DNA of 64,000 bases from Petunia secreta (GCA_029990175.1 JARKIP010000021.1:21209501-21273500); one strand, 5' to 3'; numbered from the stretch's first letter, positions 23,936-36,200 are shown. The notes: a model not told the origin generated them from the letters alone. Program-made: numbers and translations.

Positions 23936-25240
23936 GGTGAGAACGCTCGCGACTACTCAGCGAGAGACAGTGGAGCCAGCGGCAGCCCCTATGCCTGTAG
24001 CTCCGCGAGGTGGAGGTATTGGCCGTGGTAGAGGTAGTGGTTGAGACAGGGGTCGAGCTGCCGAGCCACGAGGAGGGTGGATCATGTTGATATAGTTGTA
24101 GAGGTTCCAGTAGTGCCAGCTTCTGGCATGCAGGGGAATGGGGTTTTTTTTTCCCGTGGCACTTCATGATGCTTGTATGAGATTCTTGGCGGCACAGATT
24201 CCCCAGGGACTTCCCATTCCTCAGGCAGCTCCTTAGGTTGTTGTAGATGTTCTTATTCCTCAGGCAATTCCTCAAGCTCCGGTGGGTATAAGTGCTCAGG
24301 CTCAAGGAGCCCCTGTTCCAGCTCCAGATATAGATCCAAGTGGTTATATTCTAGAGGCAGCAGGTGTTGTGCCTCCGATTGTTCAGGATGGTCAGCCAGC
24401 CCAGGTAGTAGATGAAGCCGATGATCCGACGAGGTTGTATAATTTTACCAGACTTAGTCCTTCGAGATTCTTCGATCATACATGAGATAAGTCCCATGAC
24501 TTTTTGGATCAACGCTAGCATATTTTTGAGGCCCTTGGGTTTCTTGAGCAGTGTAGAGTTTAGTATATAGCCTTTCAGGTTGAGGGTCCAGCTTTAGCTT
24601 GGTGGGTCGCACTCCGATTAGCTAGGCAAGGCTTGCCTAAGCTGACCTGGAGTGAGTTCTCCGACCGATTTATGGAGAAGTTTCTTCCTCGCAGTCAGTA
24701 GGATGAGAAGCGGAGGCAGTTTGAGAAGATTGGACAGGGTAACCTGTCAGTCTCAGAGTATGAGCTTTAATTTTTTAAGATGTCTGCGCCAGATCTTGTG
24801 CAGGAGCCTTTGAGAGGGTCTGACATTTTATTGATGGGATTTCTCCCTATTTGCGGTCCCATATGGCTCGTGAGATTGAGGCCAGGACTTCTTTTGATGT
24901 CGTTGTTGATATTTCTAAGAGGTATGAGGAATATCATAAATTGGATATGGAGGACCTAGAGTGGGAGAGTAAGAGATCTTGTGGTTCAGGGCATTCTAGT
25001 ACCTCGTCTGGAGGTAAGAACTATTAGCAGCAAAGTATGCTTCATATTAGGCTAGTTCAATTTCCAGCGCGTGCTTTTCAGGATGCGCCAGGACCACAGT
25101 AGAGTCAGCCGTAGTTTCCTCCTAGTAGTCATCAGCAGTTCGTGCAGCATCAGTATGGCTCAGGGTGTTTCAATTGTCGTGATCCAGGGAATCATAAGAG
25201 GTATTTCCCTTATCTTCATCAGCGTAGTAGTAGTCGTCAT
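23936..25240 (+). pseudogene. Tekay gag, broken
   Basis: ATG at 23936 opens a frame rich in Pro, Arg and Gly (RGGGIGRGRG), as at the start of Tekay gag. Readable pieces follow: DDPTRLYNFTRLSPSRFFD, then EGPALAWWVALRLARQGLP and LTWSEFSDRFMEKFLPRS. A zinc knuckle at about 25150-25200 reads CFNCRDPGNHKRYF, with the fourth Cys replaced. At least five in-frame stops are visible. Confidence 0.8.
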
Positions 25241-25439
25241 TTCTCTCGCCCTTCAGTGCCTATGCAGCAGCAGCCTCAGGGTGCCATTTCATGGTCTTAG
25301 CCAGCTCGAGGTGCACCACCACCTGGCAGAGGTTGTGGGCTTGGTTCTTGTGGTCCCTCTAGAGGTAGATCTCACGGTGGCTGCTCAGCTCAGCTATAGA
25401 GTTGACTATATGCATTGTCAGCCAGGCAGGATGCCGAGG

Positions 25440-25960
25440 CATCTCTAGTTGTTAAAGGTATTTTATCTATTTGTGGTTGAGATGTATATTCTTTGGTGGA
25501 TCCAGGATCTACGTATTGATATGTCTCTCATTATTTTGATTCGTGTTTTCATGTTGACTATATGTGTCTCCGTGATCCATTTTGTATTTCTACTATTATT
25601 TGAGATATTATTGTTGTGGATCGAGTTTATCCAGCTTGTACCATATCCTTTGGGGATCGTGAGACCCTGGTAGATCTTCTAATCCTCGATATAGTTGATT
25701 TTGATGTTATTATTTGCATGGATTTTTCGTCGTCGTGTTATGCCACTCTGGATTGTCATGTCAAGTCTCTTCAGTTGTCTCTTCTTGGTTCAGCACTGAT
25801 GGTATGGCAGGGCTCTTATTTGCCACCCACGGGGCGTGTTATTTATTTCCTGAAGGCAAAGCGGATGATAGACAAAGGGTGTTCATCCTATCTTGCCATG
25901 GTTCGAGGTACCACTATGGAGATTCCATCTCTCAATTTTGTTCCTGTTGTGTGGAAATTC
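25440..25960 (+). pseudogene. Tekay protease and linker, broken
   Basis: The stretch around 25455-25520 corresponds to the protease (GILSICG, then LVDPGST in one frame) but is split by TGA and a frameshift. Later DVIICMDFSSSCYATLDCH is the conserved segment between protease and RT (usually DVILGMDWLSSYHAVLDCH). Confidence 0.75.
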
Positions 25961-26548
25961 TCTAATGTGTTTCCAAATGATCTTCCAGGACTTCCTCCTG
26001 ATCGGGAGGTCGAGTTTGGCATAAATATAGTTCTAGGGATTCAGCCTATTTCCATACCTCCTTATCGCATGGCTCTGTCATAGTTGAAGGAGAAGTTGGA
26101 GGCTTTGCTGGATAAGGGGTTCATTAGGCCGAGTATTTCTCTGTGGGGTGCTCCTATTCTGTTCGTGAAGAAAAATGGGACCATGCGGATGTGCATTAAT
26201 TATCAGTAGATGAATAAGCTCACCATCATGAACAAGTACCCCACGCCTCGTATGGATTATTTGTTTGATCAATTCAGGGTGCCAGATTCTTTTCTAAGAT
26301 TGACTTGCAGTCTGGCTATCATCAGTTGAAGATTCGGGAGTCAGATATCCCGAAGACTGCATCCAAGACCCGTTACTTCCATTACGAGTTCCTGGTTATG
26401 TCTTTTGGGCTGAGTAATGCCTTTGCTGCTTTTATAGATCTCATGAACTAGATTCAAGTCGTTCCTTGATTCCTTTTGGCATTGTCTTCATCGATGACAT
26501 TCTTATCTAGTCTTATAGCCGCGAGGAGCATGATTATCATTTGAGGGT
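25960..26548 (+). pseudogene. Tekay reverse transcriptase, N-terminal part
   Basis: NVFPNDLPGLPPDREVEF, LDKGFIRPS, GAPILFVKKNGTMRMCI, then QSGYHQLKIRESDIPKTA and the FIDDIL catalytic motif near 26490. In-frame stops occur, for example where related elements have CIDYRQLNK. Homology stops at 26548; the next base starts inverted Athila gag. Confidence 0.85.
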
Positions 26549-27400
26549 AGTTAGGAATTGTTTTACTAACTCTTGCCAAGTGAAAATAGAGTTTCTCAGC
26601 AACTTGTTCAACCAATCTTTAACTTTTTTGGTGAGAGAGTAAGGAAACACTCTCAACCTCAATGACTCTTCCGATACCCTTGCCGACTTGTAGAGATTAC
26701 AAGTTTGTACAAAGTTTCTCAAGTGATTATTTGCATCTTCATTCTTGGTACCACCAAAGCAACCATATTGTTCAAGACCTTGAAGAATAACATTTGGAAT
26801 ACTAAAACTAGCATTGCCATGAATAGGAGGAGGAACTATGGAACTTGCAAAACAATTCATATCAATTTTTTCTTCGATCTCCTCATCATCTTCATAGTCT
26901 CGCATCTCTTGTTGATAGTCCCGAGCACCTCTAGCATACTCTTGATTCCAGTTGACATTGCGAGCATTAACTCTATTGGCATTGCCCCCTCGGTTGATAT
27001 TTGCTCTACCTCCACGGTTTACACCTTGATCCCCTTGGTTTACACCTCGGCCGCCTCGGTTTGCATTGTTGCCACCCCGATTAGCATTACCCGCAACACC
27101 TTCATTTTCTCCAAGATTTCCTTCTTCATTTGATTGGACCCCCACATTTGCTTGGCCAAAAGGGTTGTCATCTTGAGGGTTCACATTTTCGACTTGAGGA
27201 TCATTAGCTTCCTCTTGTATATCATCTTCGTCCACTTGTTCGACATGGAATGGATAGCCCTCTTGGTTGAGTTCTTCATGGAACTCTTTATCATATTTTT
27301 CTTCATAACCTTGCGGATCCCCATGTTGTTGATTATAATAATGATTGTATTTGGGGTTCCGCAATTGCCGATTAGGATTTCTCTTATAAGACATGTTCAC
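26549..27400 (-). pseudogene. Athila gag, N-terminal part
   Basis: Open from ATG at 27400. An Asn/Gln/Tyr-rich start (RNPNRQLRNPKYNHYYNQQ) and an acidic stretch are followed by a low-complexity NRGG-repeat segment around residues 95-145. Then comes the capsid-like part: SIPNVILQGLEQYGCFGG, HLRNFVQTCNLYK, SEESLRLRVFPYSL and DWLNKLLRNSIFTWQELVKQFLT. The last few residues (TLK and the stop) are read from Tekay DNA across the junction. The other half of the same protein starts at 43330. Confidence 0.88.
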
Positions 27401-27494
27401 CTACACAAGGTAAAAATAAAAACAAAAGTAAAATGCTAGGACTTACGAACTAAACAACTTTGATTAACTAATGCAACTCAATATTGAAACCGTA

Positions 27495-27514
27495 GTTCCC
27501 CAGCAACGGCGCCA
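27495..27514 (-). other. Primer-binding site typical of Athila (Asp tRNA)
   Basis: TGGCGCCGTTGCTGGGGAAC, five bases after the LTR end. This is the hallmark primer site of the Athila/Tat branch, with one change from the usual GCCGGGGA. Confidence 0.9.
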
Positions 27515-27519
27515 AAATT

Positions 27520-28897
27520 TTATCCACGCTCAATCCTACACCTTAAATAGTGAGAGGCGGTCGTCAAAATATAATATCCGATATGAGTCGGGGTCGATTT
27601 CTCAAGGGAACTGGCGTGTCAAGTAAAAGAGTTGCAAGTAGAAATTCAAATGAAGTTTAATATTGAGTCCTAGAAATGGAGTTTGTTTAAAGTAACATTA
27701 CAATTAACTACAAGGCATACAAATTAAGCAGTTTGTTTAAAGTAACACTACAATTAACTACAAGGCATACAAATTAAGCAAGTAAGTTGATTCGATATTA
27801 CGAGACTAGGGGTGCAAACAACTAATAGTGATTTCCAACCAACGGGTGTTTTCACTTCACTTTCCCAACACAAGTATAATTATGGTCGAGTATTCCGATT
27901 GTGATCTTTAGAATCCTTCAGGCCTAGAAGAGACCTTTCACAACCCGCTCGTCAAAGCCTTAGTTGAATATTCCAAGCGCTACTCAAAGACCCAAGGAAA
28001 GGAGACCTCTTTCGAGTGTAACTCCTTTTAGATGAGTTAGTCTATATTAATAGCCTATCAACTCAAATCCTCGCTAACTCAACTATTCTACACTAGTTAA
28101 TCTCTTCCGAGTCTTTGACTAGCAATGTAGACAAGAAATCCCAAATATCATGGATTTTGAGATTCTGATGTTATTGTAATGGGGAGTTGGATAATTGTTA
28201 TTGTGTTATGGTTAGTGAAATAGAACAACACCCATTAATTTTCTATCAGCATAGCTTATTTACACCCCTAGTTATGAATTTCGCTACTCATAACTAGGGT
28301 TTTAATCAAAGCAATCAAGATGTAATGAAATGATGGATTGACATCAAACATAGATTTTGGATTGGTATATGAATTAATATTCAAAGATACAAGTTTAGAA
28401 GCTTATAAAATGATGTTAAGACTCCAACCTGGCTCACAAAATCGCCCAAAATCTCTAAAGTATAAGTATGGAATTGGATATTGCTAAAACCCTAGCTTTT
28501 AGTATTTATAGAAGATCAGGAACACGTATTTTAGGCGGGGCGCCTGTGACATTTCTTCTTCTTAGACAATGTTCAAGCTAGGAGGGGCGCCTACTCTAGG
28601 CTGGGCGGCTAGAACCTTTCTAATTCAGGCGGGGCGCCTGTGACATTTCTTCTTCTTAGACAGTGGCTTCTTCAGGCGGGGCGCCTAAGCCAAGCGGGCG
28701 CCTGGCCCTGTGACTCTATTCTTGATCTCTTGATTCTAATTCTTGCTCTTTAACTTCAACTTCAATCAACGACTCGTTTACACTCATTATAACCTGAAAT
28801 AAAGCAATTTACGGCATCAATAGCATACAGTATTGCCTTTGGATTCAAAAACAAAAGCTTAAGGTAGTATTTAAGTTGGTAAAATACCAACTTATCA
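27520..28897 (-). repeat. 5' LTR of the Athila-type element
   Basis: About 1378 bp from TGATAAGTTGG to GTGGATAA (CA changed to AA). Matches 53280-54628 over its length with scattered substitutions, at a rate of several percent where I compared them. Carries GC-rich AGGCGCCCCGCCT motifs and a TATAAATA box. Confidence 0.9.
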
Positions 28898-28902
28898 GCT
28901 CA

Positions 28903-30098
28903 CTTACACAATGAGCAACAGACTTATTTTTCAAGCCAAGATTCACCTTGGGAAGCATGACGACTTAGTATAGGAAAATTGTAAGTTTACATTTCAAAGT
29001 TGTATTTCCATTTTTCTTTGTAAAAGCGATGACCACCAGCCAGCAACCAGCAACAAGTAAGCAGCAATGATACCCTAGTGTGTCTAGAAATGTTTCGAGT
29101 CAATCCAAGTAAGTCTAAGTGTCTAGTGTCACCGCAGTGTGTCAAGAAGTGTTTAGTGTTAGTCTTAGCGAGTCTGGAAGTGTCTAATCTTCTTGTCTGA
29201 AAGCAGTATTCCCAGCTACCGCTCGTGAGGAACTACACTGACCTGATTCCTTAATCCGGGATATGTAGGTAGCCTTGTAGTCAGGGTACAGTCACCATTT
29301 TTCCATGCTCTCGGTTAGAACCGAAAGGCCAAAATTAGCTATTGATAACGTCTTTGCCCAAAAACTCTTCGTGTTCTCGACCAAACTGTATTCACCTAAT
29401 TTTGGTACGAAAATTTAAAATTTACTAGATTTTTGTCCTTTTATTTTTAGCTATGTTAGCCACTTAATTAGGAGAAAATCTTAGAGAATAGCCAAAGATA
29501 TATGTTTGTTGATATGATTAATCGTTTAAATGTGTTTCAGTGTTTTAATTATCGTAATTACGATAATTTGTGTGGCTTTTAATTTCTGTAGATATTAATT
29601 AGGTAGTTTGTTAATTGTGTAATGCTTTAGATAGATGTGCTTTAGTCTAGTTAAATTTGCCATTGGGCCGGCAAAATTTAGAAGAAAACAAAAGAAAATG
29701 AACTAGACCATTACAAGTTTAATTCCAACTCTTTTTCATTGGTATTTTGGTCCATTCCCATTTACTAACTCTCAAAACAGGCAAACCCTTAAAATTTTTC
29801 CAACGGCCACCAGTAATTTTACCACGACCTTATATTGCCACTGAACCACCACAGCACTGCCGTCCTCCACCGTCAGACCACCGCCTCCAGTGGCCGGTAA
29901 ATACATAAAATACATCATCCGACTCCTTTTGATCTCCTCATTCTATATATGCCCTTGGTTTTTCGAAAAAGACAAGTAGTTTGTCGTAGATTGGAGTTCA
30001 AAAGATGACCACTCACTTACTCCAGCGACCCCCTATGTTTTTTCGATCAACATATACATTTATGGTATCCTCTCACTCTTCTTTACACATTTTTTAGA
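28903..30098. other. DNA between the two target duplications; Ogre-like non-coding
   Basis: No gene. At 29250-29290 GGGATATGTAGGTAGCC resembles the GGATACGTAGGC block that follows gag in Ogre/Tat elements of this window (40745, 57565). A GC-richer patch at 29800-29900 (CCACCGCC words) is unidentified. In the un-inverted order this stretch joins 54634 across the Athila insertion site. Confidence 0.5.
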
Positions 30099-30103
30099 CT
30101 GCC

Positions 30104-30388
30104 TGTCATGACTCAAAATTCACTTTTGAAAGTTCACACAGGTCACAAATGACCATACGGCAACTTTTGGGTTTCAAATAGGAGCTCATTTACTCAAATC
30201 GAGCTCGAAAACCCCTTTTAAGCATTACGAACAAGGGAAACTGAAACCTTCTTGCAAGACCTACCAAACAAGGTCCGATTGAGCTCAAACTCTACAAATA
30301 GGTCCTAATAAACCTTACATAGTTTTTAAAATTATCGGTACACCAAACAGAGACTTAACTCATAAATTGACTAACCAAGGTCGTTTCA
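30104..30388 (-). repeat. 3' LTR of the Tekay-type element
   Basis: 285 bp from TGAAACGACCTTGGTTAGTC to GTCATGACA. Matches 23449-23748. A purine-rich tract (GAAGTGAAGGAGAA) precedes it at 30402-30389. Confidence 0.85.
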
Positions 30389-30689
30389 TTCTCCTTCACT
30401 TCGACTCTTGTTCGTCTTCGAACGAGCCAGAGTCTAGAATAGATTCCACCTAACTAGTGGGAATTCCTATGCCAACTTTTGACAACCATTCAATGGAAAA
30501 AGTTATACCATCACAAAACCGAAAACTCAACTACTGGTAAGAAGTTTATAGTTACAGGGACCAAGATCATACTTGAGTCATCGAAGAGGTAGGGATACCT
30601 CTCACGCATACAAGTTCCCAAATATCCTCCTCGCAAGGACGTTTATTCTACTGCACTCGAACCAACAGTATCTGCTTCGAACAAAGCTT

Positions 30690-31170
30690 TCAGATATCTC
30701 TGGAAACTATGGCAACTGGGAAATCTATATCTAGATGAGCGGGATCTAACTCAATCACTTCAGAAAGATCCCAAATACACTTTCGAAGCATCAACACATG
30801 AAACACCAGATGAACTGACATAGAAGCTGGCAAATTGATATGATAAGCCACCTTACCAATATGCTTCTCAATATGGAAAAGGGCTAATAAAACCAAGACT
30901 AAGCTTCCATTTCCTTCCAAATCTCTTTACACCCCGCATCAGCGAACATTCAGAAAAACCGTATCATCGACCTCGAATTCTAACTCTCTGCTCCTGCAGT
31001 TCGAGTATGAAATCTGTCTGCTTTGAGCGGTCCGCAAATGATTTTGAATAACACGAACAACATCCAGAGTTTGCCGAACTATCTGAACTCATCACCTCCA
31101 TATCTCGAGACTCGAACCAACCGATAGGAGAATGACATCTACGGCTATATAAGGCCTCAAATGGAGCCAT
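30690..31170 (-). pseudogene. Tekay integrase C-terminus and chromodomain region
   Basis: APFEALYSRRCHSPIGWFE is the conserved segment after the integrase core. Below it, IGKVAYHINLPASMS with HLVFHVLMLRK and VIELDPAHLDIDF match the lead-in to the chromodomain of Tekay/Del elements. Broken by frameshifts between these pieces. Confidence 0.82.
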
Positions 31171-31515
31171 CTAAATAGAGGGTTGATAACTGTTATTATA
31201 AGAAAACTTCGCTAAGGCAAAATGATCATCCAGTCCAAAGTCTAATGCACAAGCTCTCAGCATATCCTCCAGAACCTGAATAACCTGCTCAGATTGACCA
31301 TCAGTCTGAGGATGGAATGTCGTGCTAAGCTGCAAATGGGTCCCCAACTCCCTCTGCCAGAACTGGGAAGTAAACAACGAACCACGATCAGATACGATAG
31401 ACACTGGAGCGCTATGCAGTCTAACCAGCTGATCGATGAAAACCCAAGCCAACCTTTGAGCTGAATCAGTAGCCTTACCAGGGATGAAGTGAGCTGATTT
31501 AGTCAGGCTGCCCAC
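31171..31515 (-). pseudogene. Tekay integrase core
   Basis: KSAHFIPGKATDSAQRLA, then SIVSDRGSLFTSQFWQ (second catalytic Asp) and FHPQTDGQSEQVIQVLEDML (catalytic Glu in QSE). The first Asp, normally in MDFV just upstream, is disrupted near 31515. Ends in a stop before APFEALY. Confidence 0.87.
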
Positions 31516-31663
31516 AATGACCTAGATCGAATCATGGGGCAGCAGGTTCTTTGGCAGACCAACTACAAATCCATAGTGGTCTGCTCCCACTTCCACCCGG
31601 GAATGGGCAATGCCTGAGCTAACCCTGTTGTTCTCTGATGCTCAAACTTAACTTGTTGACAGT

Positions 31664-32122
31664 TCAATGATACACATAATCAAACACATCCCTCTTCATC
31701 CCCTTCCACCAATATAGCTCTCTGAGGTCCTGGTAAATGTTAGTAATACCATAATGAATTGAATAACACGATCTATGAGCCTCGTGGAGCAATAGCTGCC
31801 TCAGATCTCCGACATCAGGGACACAAAGTCGGCCATTAAACTGAATAACACCATCTGAGTCAAGCTCGAAGGAAGGAAATCCTCCACTTAGGACACGGCC
31901 ACGCAACTCCTGATAATGAGGATATTCGAATTGTCTTCTCTTAATCTGACTGACTAAAGAGGACTGAGTTTCAATACATGTCAAAAATCGGCTAGAGTCT
32001 AGGCAAAGAAATCTCACACTAGAGTAGCCAAGGGAATGCAAATAAGAAGCCAAAAGTCTCATGTCACCATAAAGAAAAGCCAAGCTACCCATGGATTTCC
32101 TACTCAAATCATCATCTACCAC
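31664..32122 (-). pseudogene. Tekay RNase H end and integrase zinc region
   Basis: VDDDLSRKSMGSLAFL is the usual DALSRK junction after RNase H. The HHCC region follows: LLHEAHRSCYSIHYGITNIYQDL and LYWWKGMKRDV. The frame stops before the two Cys. Confidence 0.85.
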
Positions 32123-32756
32123 ATTCGCTTCCCAGGATGTTAGCGGATAGTGAGATCATAATCTTTAATTAACTCAAGCCACCTTCATTGTCGGCCATTA
32201 AGATCCTTCTGAGATAAGAGATACTGCAAGTTCTTGTGATCGATATACACTTCATAAGCCTCACTTAAACATAGTGCCACCATATCTTCAAAGCGAAGAT
32301 TACAGCTGCCAACTCTAGATCATGAGTCGGATAATTCTTCTCATTTTATTTCAGCTATCTGGAAGCATAAGCAATTACCTTCCCGTGATGCATAAGAACA
32401 CAACTAAGGCCCAAACGAGATGCATCACAATAGAATAAAAATCCCCCGGTGCCAGAAGGTATGGATAACACTAAAGCTGAAGTCAATAAAGCCTTAAGTT
32501 TCTGAAAGCTCGTCTCACATTTATTAAGTCATCAGAATTGAACCACCTTATGGGTCAGGCGAGTCAAGGGAGTTGTGAATCTCCATCAGCGAGGTAGGAT
32601 GAGGCTAACTCTGCACCGCCTCAATCTTCTTCGAATCAACCTTGATACCCTTATTAGATACCACGTGACCCAAGAATGCCACAAAATCCAGCCAGAACCC
32701 ACAATTCAAGAATTTGGCATACAACTTACGGTCTCTCCTAGTTTCAATCACACAAT
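32123..32756 (-). pseudogene. Tekay reverse transcriptase end and RNase H
   Basis: On minus, just inside 32756, KLYAKF then FLGHVVSNKGIKVDSKKIEAV in shifted frames is the part of RT that follows the FIDDIL region. RNase H fragments (DASRLGLSCVLMHHGK, VYTDHKNLQYL) lie further along. Several stops. Confidence 0.8.
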
Positions 32757-33257
32757 GTGATTTTCCTTTTTTATTTTTGACTTACTTTTATTTCTGAAAT
32801 GTGATTTTTCAATATTTGTGGGTAAAAATCAAAAGCCAGAAAATATATTAAATATTACACTATCTCTTTTTCTTCTTCTTTCTTTTGTCTCATCCTCTTC
32901 ATCGTCCTCTTTCTCCTCCTCTTCTTCCTAATATTCCTCATCCTTATTTTCTTTGATTGAAGTTTAAAATTGTGGAACTAACTTCAAAGTTTTAAAATTA
33001 AGCTTAAAATCTAAATTGAATTTTATATTATTTTGTTAAAATGGATGTTGTTTGAAAATTGAAATAGTTGAGAATAGTATTTGAAGGTTTAATACAATTT
33101 TTTTAATCATTTAGAGTTGATTTGGATATGATTTAGACTTCTTTTCTATCAAGCCCGTGGCTGAAAATTTCTACATAACGAAAACATCCATCGGAATATT
33201 TGAGAGCCTCAAAATATTTGAGAGTTTACGCATTCAAACTGATGCAATAGTTATTGG
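32757..33257. other. Unrecognised AT-rich segment between the Tekay half and the Ogre LTR
   Basis: About 500 bp with a TCTTCTTC-rich tract at 32870-32950. It is neither Tekay nor recognisably Ogre. It could be an outer part of the Ogre LTR, if that begins earlier than I place it, or older host DNA. Confidence 0.4.
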
Positions 33258-36200
33258 TGCTGACGCCCAATTTTGACCCGGAAGTTTCAATTAAAAGCCT
33301 AATTATTTTAAAAATTAATTAATTAAAATTAAATTTTGAAATTAAAGGTAATTGATAAATTTCAGTTAAAAGTGACTAAAATTACAAGGCGGATTTCAGC
33401 TTACCCGTTGCAATTCCTCTACTTTACTTAATTATATTGGAGAGGAGGCTAAAATTGTTCTAAGTCCTAAATCTGGCCTAATCGTGCAAATAATATATAT
33501 ACATGCATACACCCGCATAACCCATTTCCCTAACCCGATTTCCCTCCATAACCCGCGGCTTAGAACCCTAAATCCCTAATCCTAGTCGATTACCCCCAAT
33601 CCTAGTCACGAATCCATCTAAAAATTGTACTCTCTGGTCCCCATTCCTTTCCCTCTCTCCAGTACGAACTCAATCAATCTCCATCGTTCATTTTGAATCG
33701 CGGATCAATCCGAGCCGTAGAATGGATTCAACGTCCATTTTTCCTTGAAAATCAGGGTGAAATTAGTACAATCCGAAAGGATTATACTATTTTGACCTTG
33801 GTTTCAAAGGGGAAAAGCAAAGGAGTAAGGGTCGGCTGGGGATTTCAAAGGTCCTAAATCCTAAATCATCAGGTATATATACATCCTTATCCTCATTCTT
33901 TAGAGGATTCTAAGTTTGGAGATCATAAAAAATATGGCATCTTGAAAAGACATAGAGTTCTGTTTCTGGTTACTCCTGAGTTTTGTTCGTGTTATCGTTT
34001 CATTATTTGCATCGTCGCTTTATTATTCAAGTCATCGACCTTGTTCAAGTTGCTTAGTCGAGTCGTATTCTTCAGCTCGTCGCCTTAAGTTCACTGCCCT
34101 AAAAAAGGTCAGATCCGTGACCTTTTACTTCTTCTATATTTACTTGTTTAAGTGTATGTATGATCTCCTGTTTATGTAAAGGCTATTTGAACATGGTACT
34201 TGTTGGTTTTGGTAGTATTTGAAACTGTGCATAAGATAAATTTTGCAGGTACGAAAACATGAACCTTGTGTATATGTGTGAACTTATTTTTGGCCATCAA
34301 TATTTAAAGCTGATATCTTTGGTTTGTTATGGTAGTTAAATGAAGGAGTTAAGGTATTTTTACTAGCAAATCTTTGTGAAGAATGTAGAAGAAGTTAGCT
34401 TGTTCATATTAGAGTTGGTAGATTGCCTAGTTTCTAAGTTTGTTTATGGTTTTAAAAAATGGATTCTGGTCATTGTTTGTTGTTCTGGTTCCCTGGTTCT
34501 TTCATATATGATAGATGAAGTATAATGAGTGTGAAGAGGTTGCAAGTCAATTTCAACTTTGTTTGGTTTGTCTCTGTTGTTTGGGGATGTGTAGGCAGTT
34601 TGCAAGGGTTGATTCTGGTATCTGCTGGAGTTTCAGGCTTGTTCAGGAGCTTTAGGAGGTGTTGTTTGGAGTCTGTGAAGCTTCTACTCTGTGAAGGGGG
34701 TCTGATAGTGTTGGCTCTGATTCCCTGCTTGCTTTGCAAGTTCAGGGAGTGTCTAGAGAGAGTTTAGGGTGCTGTGAATGTTGTTGCTTGTTTGGTTCAG
34801 GAGGGGCTTTGTCGAGAGGTGGTCCAGGGGCCTAATTTGTTTCTGGTAAAGTCAGGGTATTGGTTTCTGTTGTTGTTGCAGGTTTAGTATAGTTGTTTGT
34901 TTTGTCGCAGATGGAGCAGTTATGGAGATGATGGTGCAGAGACTTGGTTTTGCCCTGGTAGTTTGCTTGGTGTTCAGACCTGAGAGAGTGTGTGTATGCA
35001 ATGGTGATGTTTTGGAGCAGTAGCATTAGAAAGGGAATCTGGTGTATGGTGGAGTTTATCTTTAGGCTGCAGTGTGAGTCTAGGGTGGCCTGGAGTAGTT
35101 AAGAAATCCAGGGAGTAATGGTAGGGAGCTATTGAAGTGGGTCTGGAAGTCGTTCTAGGTTTGTTTTGTGTGTTTGCAGAGAGTTTAGGATGTTGTGGAT
35201 GTATAGAAGTGTGTAGGTGGTGTTAAGAGTTTGTTAGGATGTTGTCTTTTTGTTTTTGTTCTGAAGCGCTGAAAGAAAATAGTGCAAATTATTCTTTTAA
35301 ACTTGACTATGATAGTAGGCTGGATCTTGGTATCATATTATTGCAATAACATCAGTCAATTTCGATTCCTTCTTACTCTATACCTTCCGGTCGTGGATAG
35401 TTAGAGTCAGTTATTTGTTATCTCTTAAGTTTAAAATTAAAAGTGATGCTTAGCCAATTGATCCTGCTGGTTTTTTTTTTTTTTGAAGCGATATTGGTCT
35501 GTTTCATTTTCCTTGGGAATGTATTTGTTGGTTGTTGCAATCCTCAGGGTCATTTATCATAAAACTTCACCCATTTACTTGATAGAATATTTGAATAACC
35601 AGTTCAGGGACCAATTTCTTTACCAACTCACTCTGACTTTTCCACTTGGTTTTGCCTTTCAAGAATAGAAAAACTGTCCAACTTGCTGGTTAATTAGTTA
35701 AGACCCTTGGAGTTAGTAAATCTTAAAACATTTATTTGTCTGGTTTTAGACTTCCCATGTATGTTTGTATTGTGATCTGCCTTCAACCTTCGTTTTCATG
35801 TCTGTAGCTTTACTTTTCTTCTTTTGATGTGAATATTTGAAATGCCCTTTACATTTACTAATTTCCTTTACTTTACTGGTTTCTTGCATAATCAACTTGG
35901 ATTGAGTTTTGGGTGAAACTCGACCTTAGGATGACTTATTTGCATTGGAGCCGTTTGGGGTCAAGCTTGGTTCACTTTTGCTCAAAACGCATTGCTATCA
36001 AGGCTCATGATGAGTTTGCATCCCGGGTTCTAATTTCTTCACTCTATCTTCCCCGCTCCTCTAGAAAATCCATGTATAGGACTTCCCCGTAGACCGGACT
36101 AGGAGCCCTGTAGGATAGAAATTATATTTGAATTGTGAATAATTATTGTAAATTACTTAAATTATTTTTATATGAATGCTTTGTATCATTTCTTTGCGAA

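Larger units (their letters stand above)
23449..26548 (+). mobile_element. 5' half of a Tekay-type (chromovirus) gypsy element
   Basis: LTR, Met-type primer site, gag, protease and the first part of reverse transcriptase, cut off at 26548 after the residues EEHDYHLR. The flank is GGCAG (23444-23448). The missing 3' half lies on the opposite strand at 32756-30104, whose outer flank is the same 5 bases. Several stops and frameshifts interrupt all frames. Confidence 0.88.
26549..28897 (-). mobile_element. 5' part of an Athila-type gypsy element (inverted relative to its 3' part)
   Basis: Reading on minus: LTR 28897-27520, Asp-type primer site, gag 27400-26549. The flank before the LTR is TGAGC (28902-28898). 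Gag is cut at 26549 after QELVKQFLT. The gag sequence that should follow is at 43330 on the plus strand, and the element's 3'LTR ends at 54628, followed by TGAGC. Confidence 0.9.
30104..32756 (-). mobile_element. 3' half of the Tekay-type element (inverted)
   Basis: On minus: end of reverse transcriptase, RNase H, integrase, chromodomain region, polypurine tract, 3'LTR (30388-30104). The outer flank is GGCAG (30103-30099). It starts at 32756, close to the point where the plus-strand half stops at 26548. Frames are broken throughout. Confidence 0.88.

Noticed and set aside
26705..27439. Plus-strand frames of 100-142 codons
   Set aside because: Antisense of the Athila gag frame, which has recognisable capsid-like sequence and the proper primer site upstream.
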